NCBI RefSeq assembly: GCF_037577855.1
Contig: NZ_JBAKFX010000035.1
Span: 1 to 45,805, forward strand
Direction of reading: 5' to 3'
DNA length: 45,805 nucleotides
From: Dethiothermospora halolimnae
GTDB taxonomy: Bacteria; Bacillota; Clostridia; Tissierellales; VENL01
Shown here piece after piece: positions 1 to 8,575 of this stretch (the stretch's first letter is position 1; each line of letters starts with the position of its first letter). The position numbers and the translations under genes were made by a program. The notes under the pieces were generated by a model. That model saw nothing but the letters and a program-made list of their open reading frames with translations, ran no database searches and had not been told where the DNA came from.

Positions 1-131
1 CAATTTTAAAAGCCTAAATTTGGCCATTGTTCGTGTTTTTCAAAGGTCTTTTTGTCGTGCATAAATTTAATATTAGAGAATTTAAATTTTTTCACTTAAA
101 TACTCTTGACTTTTACTAGCTGGTCTAGTTT

Positions 132-425
132 TATTGGTTGAGGGATTACGAATCCCCCAACAACAGAAATTGGAGGGTTCCGTGGGCTTTGGGTGTTAGT
201 TGGTTTTGGTTTTTAAATTAGCTTTATTTTCGTCTCTTTCCCGCCACTTTCAGGGCGGAGGACCGGGCATGCCCGGTCCCTACATCCCCAGTTGGGGGAT
301 TACGAATCCCCCAACAACAAAGTCTGTAGTGTTGAATTCATTCGACGATTTCCTTAACTTTCCACTCTCCTCTCTCAACTGTCCACTATCTTTTTATATT
401 TCTTCTTTACCCACTCTTCTTTAAT
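132..425. repeat. Composite palindromic repeat block
   Basis: Two copies of palindrome A (core GGGGGATTACGAATCCCCC, arms separated by ACG) lie at 138-162 and 291-315. Palindrome B (GGACCGGGCATGCCCGGTCC) is at 260-279, followed by CTACAT. A hairpin of family D (GTTG-AATTCATT-CGAC followed by GATTTCC) is near 334-350, and a pyrimidine-rich tract of family C (TTTATATTTCTTC...CTTCTTTAATA) is at 392-425. The stretch 220-257, with a CCGCCACTTTCAGGGCGG hairpin, recurs almost unchanged at 13271-13309, in the same order relative to B and A. Bases 1-131 show nothing I can name. No gene is supported here. Confidence 0.8.
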
Positions 426-474
426 AAAAAAGGCACTAACATATGACTTTAGTCATATGTTAGTGCCTTTTTTT
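426..474 (-). terminator. Rho-independent terminator overlapping the regulator stop codon
   Basis: Perfect 18-bp arms (431-448 and 451-468) with a 2-nt apex are flanked by A and T runs, so it can work on either strand. The stop codon of the minus-strand response regulator (460-462) lies inside the stem, and its last residues NKKRH are encoded by the stem and T run. Confidence 0.9.
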
Positions 475-1122
475 ATTAACGTATAATGCCAACTGGGTTC
501 TATTAGCTACATTAAGTTTACCCATTATTTTTGTTAAATGGTTCTTAACCGTCCCTTCTGTAATAAATAATTTTTGACTTATTTCTTTATTATTTTTTCC
601 TTTCCCCACTAATATGGCTATTTCGGTTTCCCTCTTTGTTAACTCCTCATATTCTCCCTTTATCACCTTTAGATCTTCTTTACTTTCATTTTTGTCTTTG
701 CTATTAAAGGCTTTAACAACCTTCGTTGCAACCTCTGGTTGTAATAATACATTCCCCCTGTACACTGTCTTTATTCCCTTTATTATCTCATCTGATTTTA
801 CATCCTTTAATATGTATCCATCGGCTCCATTTTTTAAGCCTTCAAATATGTACTGATCTTCATTAAATGTGGTGAGTATTATTATTTTTATATTAGGATA
901 TTTTTCTTTTATAAGCTTTGTAGCTTCTACTCCATCCATAATAGGCATTCTTATATCCATAAGAATCACATGGGGACTTTTATCTTTAAGGAATTTTAAT
1001 GCTTCTTTACCATTTATACTTTCCCCTATTATTTCTATTTCATCACAGAGACCAAGCATCATACTAAGGCCTTCTCTGATTAAAGCTTGATCATCCACTA
1101 ACATAACTTTTATCTTTTCCAT
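460..1122 (-). CDS. NarL/LuxR-family response regulator (LnrK-like)
   Basis: Cytoplasmic two-component response regulator of 220 residues. The receiver domain occupies about residues 3-120: acidic pair D10-D11, phospho-acceptor D56 in LMDIRMP, the TT motif (ILTTF) and the conserved K in YILKD. A LuxR-type helix-turn-helix follows at about 155-215 (LTKRETEIAIL, TEGTVKNHLTKI). Length is normal for the family. It overlaps the upstream kinase gene by 32 bp, so the two are translationally coupled. Start ATG at 1122 has an AGGGGGGAAGAGG ribosome site. The likely target is the adjacent ABC exporter operon, by analogy with LnrJK-LnrLMN of Bacillus; that is inference. The gene runs directly into its terminator. 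Confidence 0.93.
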   Translation of the reverse strand: MEKIKVMLVDDQALIREGLSMMLGLCDEIEIIGESINGKEALKFLKDKSPHVILMDIRMPIMDGVEATKLIKEKYPNIKIIILTTFNEDQYIFEGLKNGADGYILKDVKSDEIIKGIKTVYRGNVLLQPEVATKVVKAFNSKDKNESKEDLKVIKGEYEELTKRETEIAILVGKGKNNKEISQKLFITEGTVKNHLTKIMGKLNVANRTQLALYVNKKRH

Positions 1123-2302
1123 CCTCTTCCCCCCTAAGTGGAATTTTTATATCTATTATAAATCCTTTATCTTTAATATTTTTATAATTTATATCACCAT
1201 CTAATATTTCTATTCTTTTACACATTCCCTTTAGTCCATTACCTTCTTTTATATTATGGCATCCTAAGCCATTATCTTCTATTATTAATTTCAGTATATT
1301 ATGATCTATTTCAATAGTTATATTAAATTGTGTTGCTTTCCCATGTTTTATACCATTGGTTAATCCCTCTTGAATAGATCTATATATGATATTTTTCATA
1401 TCTGGAGATAACATTTCTATATCTTCATCTATATCATAATTAACCTTAATATTATCCGATATAGTTAAATTCTTTTTTAAATCATATAGAGAGTTAATAA
1501 TATGATTATTAGTATTTTCCTTTAAGGCATAAACAGCTTTTCTTACTTCATTCATACTATTTCTAGCCAGATTTTCTGTCTTTTCAATCAATTCCTTAGT
1601 TTTCCCTTTATCCTTATCTATTATCTTCCCTGCAACCTCTAGATGCATTATAAGGGCTGTCAAATTATGTCCTATAGAATCGTGTATTTCCTGGGAAACC
1701 CTGTTCCTTTCCTTAGATATAGTCAGTTCTTCTACTTTCTTTGAATACTCTTCAAGTTTATCATAGGCTTCCTTTAATTCTTTATTTAACTTTTGACTTT
1801 TTCGTCTTTCTGTAATTTGAAAGCGTAGATAAAGTAAACTGATTAATATAAATGCTATAAATATCAAATACTGAATATAGTCTGCTAAATTATAATACAA
1901 CCCTTTCCAAAACTCTAATGTTATAATACCTTTTAATATTTTAGGATGAATAGGATATATCATAAATAAAAGCATTTGCAATATTACTAAGTTTTTATTT
2001 ATTTCATAGGGAAGTACGATTATCTCATAGAAAATAATAAACATATATGCTTGGGTATAGCCCCTATCAAAATAGGCTAACATAAAAGCCCCTATTGTAG
2101 ATATTAATAATGATATATAATACCTGTCTTTATATTTATAAAAAAACCTATATCTTAAATTATCATTTAACAATATTATAAAAAAAAGCCCTAAATATAT
2201 AGCTAAATTAGATTTTAATTTATATTTAGATATAATGTCAAAAAATATTGCAATTAGAGCCCCAACTCTAAGGTATTCACTGTACTTTTCAATTTTATCC
2301 AT
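1091..2302 (-). CDS. NarL-type sensor histidine kinase (LnrJ-like)
   Basis: Membrane sensor kinase of 403 residues. About six hydrophobic segments fill residues 10-160, without a large extracellular loop, so the signal is probably sensed in or near the membrane. A coiled-coil linker (165-195) leads to a HisKA_3 domain with the phospho-acceptor H207 in QEIHDSIGHNL. The HATPase domain follows, with the N box in IQEGLTNGIKHG and G boxes DNGLGC and GNGLKGM. Ribosome site GGGAGGGATGAT precedes ATG. It is the partner of the response regulator that it overlaps. Neighbouring ABC genes match the LnrJK/LnrLMN arrangement, in which the kinase responds to membrane-active polyenes; ligand here is unknown. 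The palindrome-rich gap upstream suggests separate transcription from the ABC genes or read-through. Confidence 0.92.
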   Translation of the reverse strand: MDKIEKYSEYLRVGALIAIFFDIISKYKLKSNLAIYLGLFFIILLNDNLRYRFFYKYKDRYYISLLISTIGAFMLAYFDRGYTQAYMFIIFYEIIVLPYEINKNLVILQMLLFMIYPIHPKILKGIITLEFWKGLYYNLADYIQYLIFIAFILISLLYLRFQITERRKSQKLNKELKEAYDKLEEYSKKVEELTISKERNRVSQEIHDSIGHNLTALIMHLEVAGKIIDKDKGKTKELIEKTENLARNSMNEVRKAVYALKENTNNHIINSLYDLKKNLTISDNIKVNYDIDEDIEMLSPDMKNIIYRSIQEGLTNGIKHGKATQFNITIEIDHNILKLIIEDNGLGCHNIKEGNGLKGMCKRIEILDGDINYKNIKDKGFIIDIKIPLRGEEDGKDKSYVSG

Positions 2303-2355
2303 ATCATCCCTCCCTTTGTTATAATTTTAATTTATAATTGGTGAATTGTAAATTA

Positions 2356-2395
2356 AAAATACAGGGACTAAATATATTTAGTCCCTGTATTTTTA
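2356..2395. terminator. Long perfect palindrome, terminator-like (family B)
   Basis: Arms of 20 bp (2356-2375, 2376-2395) read ATACAGGGACTAAATA and its complement, flanked by A5 and T5. It would terminate in either direction. The inner GGGACTAAATATATTTAGTCCC is a member of the dispersed palindrome B family. It separates the ABC operon from the kinase/regulator genes. Confidence 0.75.
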
Positions 2396-2676
2396 GTTTG
2401 TCGAAGGGGTGCCTTCGGAATTGTTAATTGTTAATTTTGGTGTGTCAAAAGTTTTTGCCTTAGACCTGCCTTCGGAATTTTTAAATTGTAAATTTCTCTT
2501 AGTTGCTAGGGGATTGGCAATCTCTCAGTTTTCCACCTTTACCAGTTTTATTGGTTGGAGGATTGCGAATCCCCCAACAACGAAATCCATAGGGACAAGG
2601 CATGCCTTGCCCCTCACCTCTTCCCTCTGTGGAAGAGCTACCCATTCTTCTTTAATAGCTACCCATTTCTCTTTAA
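2396..2676. repeat. Composite repeat block between permease and kinase genes
   Basis: Contains a CGAAGG...CCTTCG hairpin (2402-2417), a second GCCTTCGGAATT segment at about 2470, palindrome A at 2554-2578 with loop GCG, palindrome B core CAAGGCATGCCTTG (2596-2609), and two tandem copies of the family C tract (CTACCCATT-CTTTAAT) at 2638-2676. The second C copy encodes the last residues (LKRNG) and stop of the permease gene. Confidence 0.75.
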
Positions 2677-3840
2677 TCCAACAAGTCTAACACCTATTCC
2701 AAAGAATACAGCTCCCATTGCCACTAATACAATAGTTGGCAATATAACTGTTTCAAAACTAAATCCGTACCCATACATTGCCATCTTTTCTATTCCTTCA
2801 ATTGCCCATTTTTGAGGTGTAATATTTGAAAGGACTAATATTATTTTAGAATCAACGGCTTCTATAGGCCAAAAACACCCTCCAAGCATAGCTGTACTTG
2901 TTAACACTATAGGTGTTATGGCTGATAATTGACCATGATTTTTTACAACTCCAGATAACAATAGTCCAAGGGACGTTACTGCAAATACAAAGGCTATTAT
3001 TATTAGTAGTACTCCTATCATACTAGGGCCCATATCTACTCCCAGCATATATTTTCCTCCCATAATTAAAATAGCTATTTGAAGAAATCCTAATATAAAA
3101 CTAACTACTAGATTTCCACCTAATATTGATGTTTTTGATATAGGGGATATCAATATTCTTTGCCAAGTATTATACTTTCTATCCTGAAGTATTTCCCCTA
3201 CTGAAAATACAATACTATACATTGTAAAGAATAGAGTAAACCCTATAAGACCATGTTTTACTTGATCATACTTATTATTACCTGCATCTAATATAGTTCT
3301 TTTTACCTTTATTGGAACCCTATACTTCCAAGCTTCCATCGTTTTATCATACATACTATCAAAAATTTCTTTTTCACCTTTATTTATATACTGAGTTATA
3401 TAATCAGTTGCATCTTTTGATATATTGATATTAGTAATCATTTTAGTGGTTATTGATGACACCATATTTTCTATAGTCATGGTATACTGATCTTCCTTTA
3501 ATTTTGCTATACCTATTGAGGGGTTTATTCCCTTCTTTATATCATTTTGTAACCCTTTATCAATTATTACAGCTGAATTAGCATTATTATTTTCTATTGC
3601 TTCAATAGCTTTAACCTTTTCTGATACCTTATATTTAAATCCATTGTTATCTTTTAATTCTTTTATTAGCATATTGGAATACTCACTATTATCATTATCA
3701 ACTATTAAAACCGTTGGTTTATAGCTACTATCTAAACCTCCAACCACTAATGTAAAGGCAAAGGCCATTATCATCATTAATAAATATATAAAGTAATCAC
3801 GCTTTAATTTCTGAAGTCTCAGCATCATTATGCTTAACAT
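2659..3840 (-). CDS. ABC-2 type exporter permease (LnrN-like)
   Basis: Integral membrane permease of 393 residues, ABC-2 family. One membrane segment near residues 17-37 is followed by an extracytoplasmic domain (about 40-190). Five or six membrane segments fill the C-terminal half (about 200-390), including the family-typical GEILQDRKYNTWQRILISP loop. It overlaps the preceding permease gene by 44 bp; the start ATG at 3840 has GGGAGGGG eight bases upstream, inside the end of that gene. The two permeases share domain layout and probably form a heterodimer driven by the upstream ATPase. The C-terminal residues LKRNG and the stop are written in a dispersed repeat, so the native C terminus may have been altered by an insertion. 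Confidence 0.92.
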   Translation of the reverse strand: MLSIMMLRLQKLKRDYFIYLLMMIMAFAFTLVVGGLDSSYKPTVLIVDNDNSEYSNMLIKELKDNNGFKYKVSEKVKAIEAIENNNANSAVIIDKGLQNDIKKGINPSIGIAKLKEDQYTMTIENMVSSITTKMITNINISKDATDYITQYINKGEKEIFDSMYDKTMEAWKYRVPIKVKRTILDAGNNKYDQVKHGLIGFTLFFTMYSIVFSVGEILQDRKYNTWQRILISPISKTSILGGNLVVSFILGFLQIAILIMGGKYMLGVDMGPSMIGVLLIIIAFVFAVTSLGLLLSGVVKNHGQLSAITPIVLTSTAMLGGCFWPIEAVDSKIILVLSNITPQKWAIEGIEKMAMYGYGFSFETVILPTIVLVAMGAVFFGIGVRLVGLKRNG

Positions 3841-5182
3841 ACATAGCCCCTCCCTTTTCTCTTAATATTAACACTCCTATTGTTGTAAATACTATTCCCA
3901 TAGCAACTAAACCTATTATAGCTGTAAATATTTCTTCTATATTATAACCCATCATTATATTTTGATATGCCTTTAAAGCCAGACCATTTGGAGTAAGACT
4001 ACTTGCCTTTTTAAATATCTCTGGAAACATATCTAGAGGTACAAAACTACCACCTAAAAATGCCATACCATGTATTATTCCTGCAGTAAATACATCTGAT
4101 GCCTTATAGTTTCCTGTCTTATATGTCAGTGCCATTATTATCATTCCAAGTCCAGCTATGGCAAATGCCGATAGTACTCCTATTAGTAAAACAAGTTTTA
4201 TATTTCCCCAGTCTACTTTAAGAACAAAGGAACTAAAAACAATTAAAACTATAATTTGTATACATGCATATGTGAATATTGTAAAGAACTTTCCAATGGT
4301 TATCTGAAGTTTTGAAACCCCTGCCATAACCATCCTTTGATATGTTTTATTATCCCGCTCTTCAAGGAGTAACCTTCCTCCGTTTCCAGCAGCGAATAAT
4401 ATAAACATAACTGTCATAGCAGCAGCATAATATTGATAACTGCTTATTTGCTTCTTACCGTTTACTTTTATACCTTCCAATTCCAACCTATAATTTTCAA
4501 TATTTTCTGTCATTTTTTCCATTATATTTGCCATATCATCAAATATTTTATTTTCTATCCCCTCTTCCATGGCAGTTTCTATTAGGACGTTCTTCCCTAT
4601 TATTATTGAAGATACCCTATCTGAAAAACCTGATACTATTTCTTCTACTATCTGACTTTTTATATTTTCATTAGGATTACCTATAACCTTTATATCCACC
4701 TTATTTCTAAAGGGCATTAAAAAGTTCATATACATATCAAATACAAAATCCTCTGGGAGTACAACCATGGCAGATATTTCATCGTTATCTATTGCTTCTA
4801 TTGCCTCTTCTTTTGTCATAATTTTATAATTAATTATTTTTTTAACTTCTTCACTATTTAAAAAGTCATCAATAAACATATTTTCAAAGTTTAATTTATC
4901 TAAATCGGTTTCTAAATTATTGAAATCTTCATTTTTCATGTTTCCTGAAATTAAATCACTATTTAAATACTCTTTGAATTTTTCAGTACCAACATTCTCT
5001 TTATATTCCTTTACCAAGGCTATGTCTACTTCTATATCACCGTCTCCTCCCATCATACTCCCTCCAAGGGCTGTTCCTAGTATAGAGATTAGTATTATTG
5101 GCATTATTAAAGTCAACCCTATAGCCTTTTTATCACTTAGCATAACCTTCAGATCTTTTATAATTATATCCATTGCCTGCAT
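3797..5182 (-). CDS. ABC-2 type exporter permease (LnrM-like)
   Basis: Integral membrane permease of 461 residues. A first membrane segment lies at about 20-40, with a long extracytoplasmic domain at about 45-255 rich in acidic residues. Five or six membrane segments follow (about 255-450), with the GGRLLLEERDNKTYQRM coupling loop typical of ABC-2 exporters (compare LnrM and YhgE/Pip-like exporters). The start ATG at 5182 has AGGAGGTGAATAT in front and lies 11 bp after the ATPase stop. It is probably one half of a drug, peptide or lipid exporter with the next permease. Confidence 0.92.
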   Translation of the reverse strand: MQAMDIIIKDLKVMLSDKKAIGLTLIMPIILISILGTALGGSMMGGDGDIEVDIALVKEYKENVGTEKFKEYLNSDLISGNMKNEDFNNLETDLDKLNFENMFIDDFLNSEEVKKIINYKIMTKEEAIEAIDNDEISAMVVLPEDFVFDMYMNFLMPFRNKVDIKVIGNPNENIKSQIVEEIVSGFSDRVSSIIIGKNVLIETAMEEGIENKIFDDMANIMEKMTENIENYRLELEGIKVNGKKQISSYQYYAAAMTVMFILFAAGNGGRLLLEERDNKTYQRMVMAGVSKLQITIGKFFTIFTYACIQIIVLIVFSSFVLKVDWGNIKLVLLIGVLSAFAIAGLGMIIMALTYKTGNYKASDVFTAGIIHGMAFLGGSFVPLDMFPEIFKKASSLTPNGLALKAYQNIMMGYNIEEIFTAIIGLVAMGIVFTTIGVLILREKGGAMYVKHNDAETSEIKA

Positions 5183-5193
5183 ATATTCACCTC

Positions 5194-6129
5194 CTAGTCT
5201 CTTAAGGCTCTACCGGTTAAGTGTAAAAATACTGATTCAAGATTAGGCTTTTTAACATCTATAGATAAGATATTACTATTCGTTTCACTTACCTTTTCTA
5301 TAATACCTTTAAATATATCATCATCATTTTTAGTAGAAACAATTATCTCATCATCAATATTTTCTATAGCTTCTATATGTTTTACTTCTTTTATTTTATT
5401 TATAAGTTTTTCGTTTATATTATCAAACTTAAGACTTATCTTTTTTTGTCCCTTAACTATATTTATTAATTCATCCTTACTTCCTGATGCTATAACTTCT
5501 CCTTTATCCATAATACTTATTTTGGAACATAAATACTCAACTTCCTCCATATAGTGACTTGTATATATTATGGTCATGCCCTCTTTGTTTAACTTAAGAA
5601 CTGTATCTAGTATATGATTTCTTGATTGGGGATCTATTCCTACAGTGGGTTCATCCATTATAAGTAGTTCCGGTTTATGAAGTAGCGCTGCCCCTATATT
5701 TATTCTTCTTTTCATTCCCCCAGAATACTTTTCTATTTTATCTTTAAGTCTATCGGTAACCCCTATTATTTGTGATATTTCATCAATTCTAGATTTTAAT
5801 TCCTTTCCCCTAAGCCCATAGGAGTGTCCCCAGAATTTAAGGTTTTCATACCCTGATAATGTTGGGTATAGAGCTATCTCTTGGGGTACTACTCCTAGTT
5901 TCTGCTGTATAGCCTTTGGATTTTTTACTATATCTTGTTTATTAAAATATATCTCTCCCTCAGTAGGTTTTATCAGTGTAGATATCATTGATATAGTTGT
6001 GGACTTCCCTGCACCGTTTGGTCCTAAGAGTCCAAAAACCTCTCCCTTTCTCACTGAAAAATCAATACCGTTAACCGCATTTACCTTCTTAAAAGACTTT
6101 TTTAAATTTTTCACTTCTAATAATGCCAT
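5194..6129 (-). CDS. ABC exporter ATP-binding protein (LnrL-like)
   Basis: ABC ATPase of 311 residues. Walker A is GPNGAGKST, the Q loop is GVVPQEIALYPTL, the signature is YSGGMKRRI and Walker B is ELLIMDEPTVGID; the C-terminal extension of about 80 residues is usual for DrrA-type exporter ATPases. The open frame extends to 6195, but I place the start at ATG 6129 (MALLEVKNL), which has GGAGAGGAG in front and begins one base after the lipoprotein stop (TAA-T-ATG). The extension would overlap the upstream gene and has no ribosome site. It energises the two permeases that follow. Confidence 0.94.
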   Translation of the reverse strand: MALLEVKNLKKSFKKVNAVNGIDFSVRKGEVFGLLGPNGAGKSTTISMISTLIKPTEGEIYFNKQDIVKNPKAIQQKLGVVPQEIALYPTLSGYENLKFWGHSYGLRGKELKSRIDEISQIIGVTDRLKDKIEKYSGGMKRRINIGAALLHKPELLIMDEPTVGIDPQSRNHILDTVLKLNKEGMTIIYTSHYMEEVEYLCSKISIMDKGEVIASGSKDELINIVKGQKKISLKFDNINEKLINKIKEVKHIEAIENIDDEIIVSTKNDDDIFKGIIEKVSETNSNILSIDVKKPNLESVFLHLTGRALRD

Positions 6130-6130
6130 A

Positions 6131-7114
6131 TTATCTACTCTCCTCTCCATTATTAAATATATCTTCAAATATAACAGGTATTCCCTGGTCCGCATCTTCT
6201 ATTTCTAAAGTATTACTTTCATTTAGTTCTGGAAATACAAATTGCTGTTCCTTCTCTATATCCCATCGTTTGCTATTGAATATAAACTTATTTCCCTTCA
6301 ATCTTCCATTATTTTTATATATTAGTCCAAATTCAAGGTCTGTTTTTACAATATAGTCATCTATATCTATATATGTGTCGTATTTAAAATCTTCTATACT
6401 GACTGTTTCTAGATATTCTTCAATATACTTAGCTATTTCTGTTGGATTAGTATTTTCCTTTCCTCCAATACGTATATATTTACTAAGCTCCCCTATAAGC
6501 TCTGGATTTTCTAAAATAATATCTACAGTTTCATTTACCAATGTATTCAATTTATTGTTGTCTAAAGTTATGGAATAGTGGGTGGCCTTTACTGTTCCGT
6601 CCTCAGTATCCAACAATGCTTTTTCTCCTGATACCACATTTTCCTCCTTTAGAGCATTGAGCCATTTGTCCCTTATCCTTTCAATTAACTTTTCGTCAAT
6701 TTCTAAGCCTTCAGTATATTCTTTTCCCTGTTCTATTTGATTTAGATTCAAATACTTACCTAATATAGGCATCTTTAGAAAAAGATTTTCTCCATTCATA
6801 TAAAATATAGAGTCAAACCCCATTCCCCCAAAATTAAAATAATTTCTAGATATAACTTGGTTATTTTTGTAATCATGCTTTAGGTTCATTGTCATTTCAA
6901 TTTCTTTAATGTAATTTAACTCCTTTATTTCTTCCTTTGGTAAACCTTCGGTGTCAAACTTATTTTCTATAACCACGTTATACAAGGCCTTTCCCTTTGC
7001 TACATCACCTGTATTTATACTAGCTTCTTTATAGGTATTATAATTTCCTTTATCACATCCAAACAAATTAGCAAACAATAGTATAATTAAGGTGATTAAT
7101 AATAATTTTTTCAT
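6131..7114 (-). CDS. Secreted lipoprotein at head of ABC operon
   Basis: Lipoprotein of 327 residues: short basic N terminus, hydrophobic core and lipobox LFGC with the lipidated Cys at residue 20. The mature part is mostly charged and soluble, with repeated short beta-like stretches (LNLKHDYKNN, YDTYIDIDDYIVKTDLEFGL). I do not recognise a named family; the layout suggests a LolA/LppX-like half-barrel, which is a guess. Strong ribosome site GAGGAGG before ATG 7114. It is the first gene of an operon with the ABC exporter, so it could capture or shield the exported or sensed compound at the outer face of the membrane. The Bacillus lnr locus has no such gene. Confidence 0.85.
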   Translation of the reverse strand: MKKLLLITLIILLFANLFGCDKGNYNTYKEASINTGDVAKGKALYNVVIENKFDTEGLPKEEIKELNYIKEIEMTMNLKHDYKNNQVISRNYFNFGGMGFDSIFYMNGENLFLKMPILGKYLNLNQIEQGKEYTEGLEIDEKLIERIRDKWLNALKEENVVSGEKALLDTEDGTVKATHYSITLDNNKLNTLVNETVDIILENPELIGELSKYIRIGGKENTNPTEIAKYIEEYLETVSIEDFKYDTYIDIDDYIVKTDLEFGLIYKNNGRLKGNKFIFNSKRWDIEKEQQFVFPELNESNTLEIEDADQGIPVIFEDIFNNGEESR

Positions 7115-7225
7115 TATATACCTCCTCTACTGATTTTATATTTATATTATATTAGTTTCTAGTTAATTTTTCTTGTATAGTTTGGCATATGTTTTTATTT
7201 AAAACTATGACTTTTTGCACTTTAT

Positions 7226-7305
7226 TTTTTATGGAACAAAAACACCTTCAGTGATTTTTGTTGGTGCAAAGTACAAAATGCAGGGAACAGGGGGTTGAGT
7301 TACAC
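7226..7305. repeat. Family F hairpin with conserved downstream tail
   Basis: GGAACAAAAACACCTTCAGTG-ATTTTTGTT hairpin (7231-7252) followed by GCAAAGTAC...TGCAGGGAACAGGG. The same hairpin and tail recur at 36509-36570, and hairpins alone at 15600-15632 and 24238-24268. Each lies about 60-120 bp upstream of a minus-strand gene. Confidence 0.6.
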
Positions 7306-7362
7306 TATATTGTGAAGTAATATTTAATATGTCAAGACCCGATATAAGGGAATTTATGCCTT

Positions 7363-7394
7363 AAAAAAGCCAATCTATACAGATTAGCTTTTTT
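7363..7394 (-). terminator. Rho-independent terminator of the PQ-loop gene
   Basis: Arms 7363-7376 and 7381-7394 (AAAAAAGCTAATCT / AGATTGGCTTTTTT on the minus strand, with one G-U pair) and a 4-nt loop end in a T run. The stop codon of the gene (7384-7386) is inside the stem. Confidence 0.85.
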
Positions 7395-7659
7395 CACATT
7401 GATTTTTGCTCATTTTACTATTTCTTATATACAATATCAAATCAGTACTCACCATAAGAAAGTTTAACATATATAAAAATATTACATTATCGTAGTGATA
7501 AATTTTTTTATGTAGTATTCCTGCAACATATCCCATAAGTAGTATAACTAAAAATATGGGACTTTTTCCTTCCACTGATTTTGATTTGTATGACTTATAA
7601 ATGGAAAATGGCCATGCTGCTCCAAAACATAATAACATTATAATCTCAAAAATACTCAT
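7384..7659 (-). CDS. Small PQ-loop (SemiSWEET-like) membrane protein
   Basis: Membrane protein of 91 residues with three predicted helices (about 4-20, 34-54, 60-80). A PQ-loop-like segment is seen in AAWPFSIYKSYKSKSVEGKS, where the canonical PQ is replaced by PF. SemiSWEETs are three-helix half-transporters that dimerise to carry sugars; substrate here is unknown. I place the start at ATG 7659, directly after AAGGAGGAGAAAAAT; the open frame extends 15 codons further without a ribosome site. It sits alone, downstream of the second kinase/regulator pair, with a repeat-filled gap between them. Confidence 0.8.
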   Translation of the reverse strand: MSIFEIIMLLCFGAAWPFSIYKSYKSKSVEGKSPIFLVILLMGYVAGILHKKIYHYDNVIFLYMLNFLMVSTDLILYIRNSKMSKNQCEKS

Positions 7660-7725
7660 ATTTTTCTCCTCCTTAGTATACAGTATAGAAATGAAGGCTT
7701 TCAATAGATTCCAATCTATTGTTAA

Positions 7726-7803
7726 GTTGGGGGATTACGAATCCCCCAACAACGCAGGATATCCCTCAATAACTTGGTATACCCCTCAATAACTTAGTGT
7801 TAA
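7726..7803. repeat. Palindrome A with decaying half-repeats
   Basis: A perfect copy of palindrome A (GTTGGGGGATT-ACG-complement) at 7726-7750 is followed by three degenerate copies of its right half (ATCCCCCAACAAC, ATCCCTCAATAAC, ACCCCTCAATAAC) about 21-22 bp apart up to 7795. The same kind of half-repeat array occurs at 8522-8574. Confidence 0.7.
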
Positions 7804-7831
7804 GTCTTTTATTGATATATAACTTTATTAA

Positions 7832-8482
7832 TTAACTTAAGCCATTTTTTACTGAAAATATGGCAAGTTGAGTTCTATCTCTTAAATCTAATTTATTAAG
7901 AATATTAGTTATATGGTTTTTAATGGTACCATTACTTAGATAAAGTTCCTTGGCTATTTCTTTATTATTTTTTCCTTCTCCTAGAAGCCTACATATATCC
8001 TTTTCCCGTTTTGTTAGAATATTTATCCTATCATCAACAGAGTTTGATATAGTTTCATTTGCCATCTGGGAAAATTTATTTATTACTTTAGTTGCAATAT
8101 TAGGTTGTATAAGGGAGCCTCCATCGTATACTGTTCTTATGGCATTTAATATTTCATTTGGACTTGCATCCTTCAATAGATAACCAGATGCTCCATATTT
8201 AAGGGCATCATAAATATATTCATCATCATTAAACGTGGTTAGTACCAGTACTTTTATATGGGGAAAATCCCTTTTTATAATTTTTGTGGCTTCCACTCCA
8301 TTCATATTGGGCATTTTTATATCCATTAAAACTACATCTGGAATGGTATCTTTACATATATCATATGTCTCCTGGCCGTCTTTAGCTAGCCCAGATATTT
8401 TTATATCTTCTTCTTTACCGAGTATCATACTAAGTCCTTGTTTTAATATATCTTGATCATCAGCTATGACAACCTTTATCAC
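7832..8482 (-). CDS. NarL/LuxR-family response regulator
   Basis: Response regulator of 216 residues, paralogous to the one at 460-1122. Receiver domain at about 1-118: D8-D9, phospho-acceptor D54 in LMDIKMP, VLTTF and the conserved K in YLLKD. A LuxR helix-turn-helix lies at about 150-212 (LTKREKDICRLL, SNGTIKNHITNIL). The start is GTG at 8482, with GGAGGTGATAATAG upstream. Its kinase partner is encoded just upstream, but a repeat array of about 280 bp separates them, unlike the overlapping pair at 1091-1122. No ABC transporter is adjacent, so the target cannot be read from context. Confidence 0.92.
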   Translation of the reverse strand: MIKVVIADDQDILKQGLSMILGKEEDIKISGLAKDGQETYDICKDTIPDVVLMDIKMPNMNGVEATKIIKRDFPHIKVLVLTTFNDDEYIYDALKYGASGYLLKDASPNEILNAIRTVYDGGSLIQPNIATKVINKFSQMANETISNSVDDRINILTKREKDICRLLGEGKNNKEIAKELYLSNGTIKNHITNILNKLDLRDRTQLAIFSVKNGLS

Positions 8483-8507
8483 CTATTATCACCTCCGGGT
8501 ATGTCCA

Positions 8508-8574
8508 GTTGGGGGATTACGAATCCCCCAACAACATCGGCGAATCCCCCAACAACATCGGGGAATCCCTCAAC
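8508..8574. repeat. Palindrome A extended into 21-bp tandem array
   Basis: A perfect palindrome A (8508-8532) continues into three 21-bp units starting at 8520, 8541 and 8562 (CGAATCCCCCAACAACATCGG, second copy identical, third GGAATCCCTCAACAACATAAG). Only the right half of the palindrome is amplified. Confidence 0.8.
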
Positions 8575-8575
8575 A

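Noticed and set aside
200..424. Plus-strand open frame of 74 codons
   Set aside because: It is made of repeat modules (palindromes A, B and the C tract), has no ribosome site and ends at the terminator.
2409..2815. Two overlapping plus-strand open frames
   Set aside because: They run through repeat modules and antisense to the permease end; no ribosome site or family signature.
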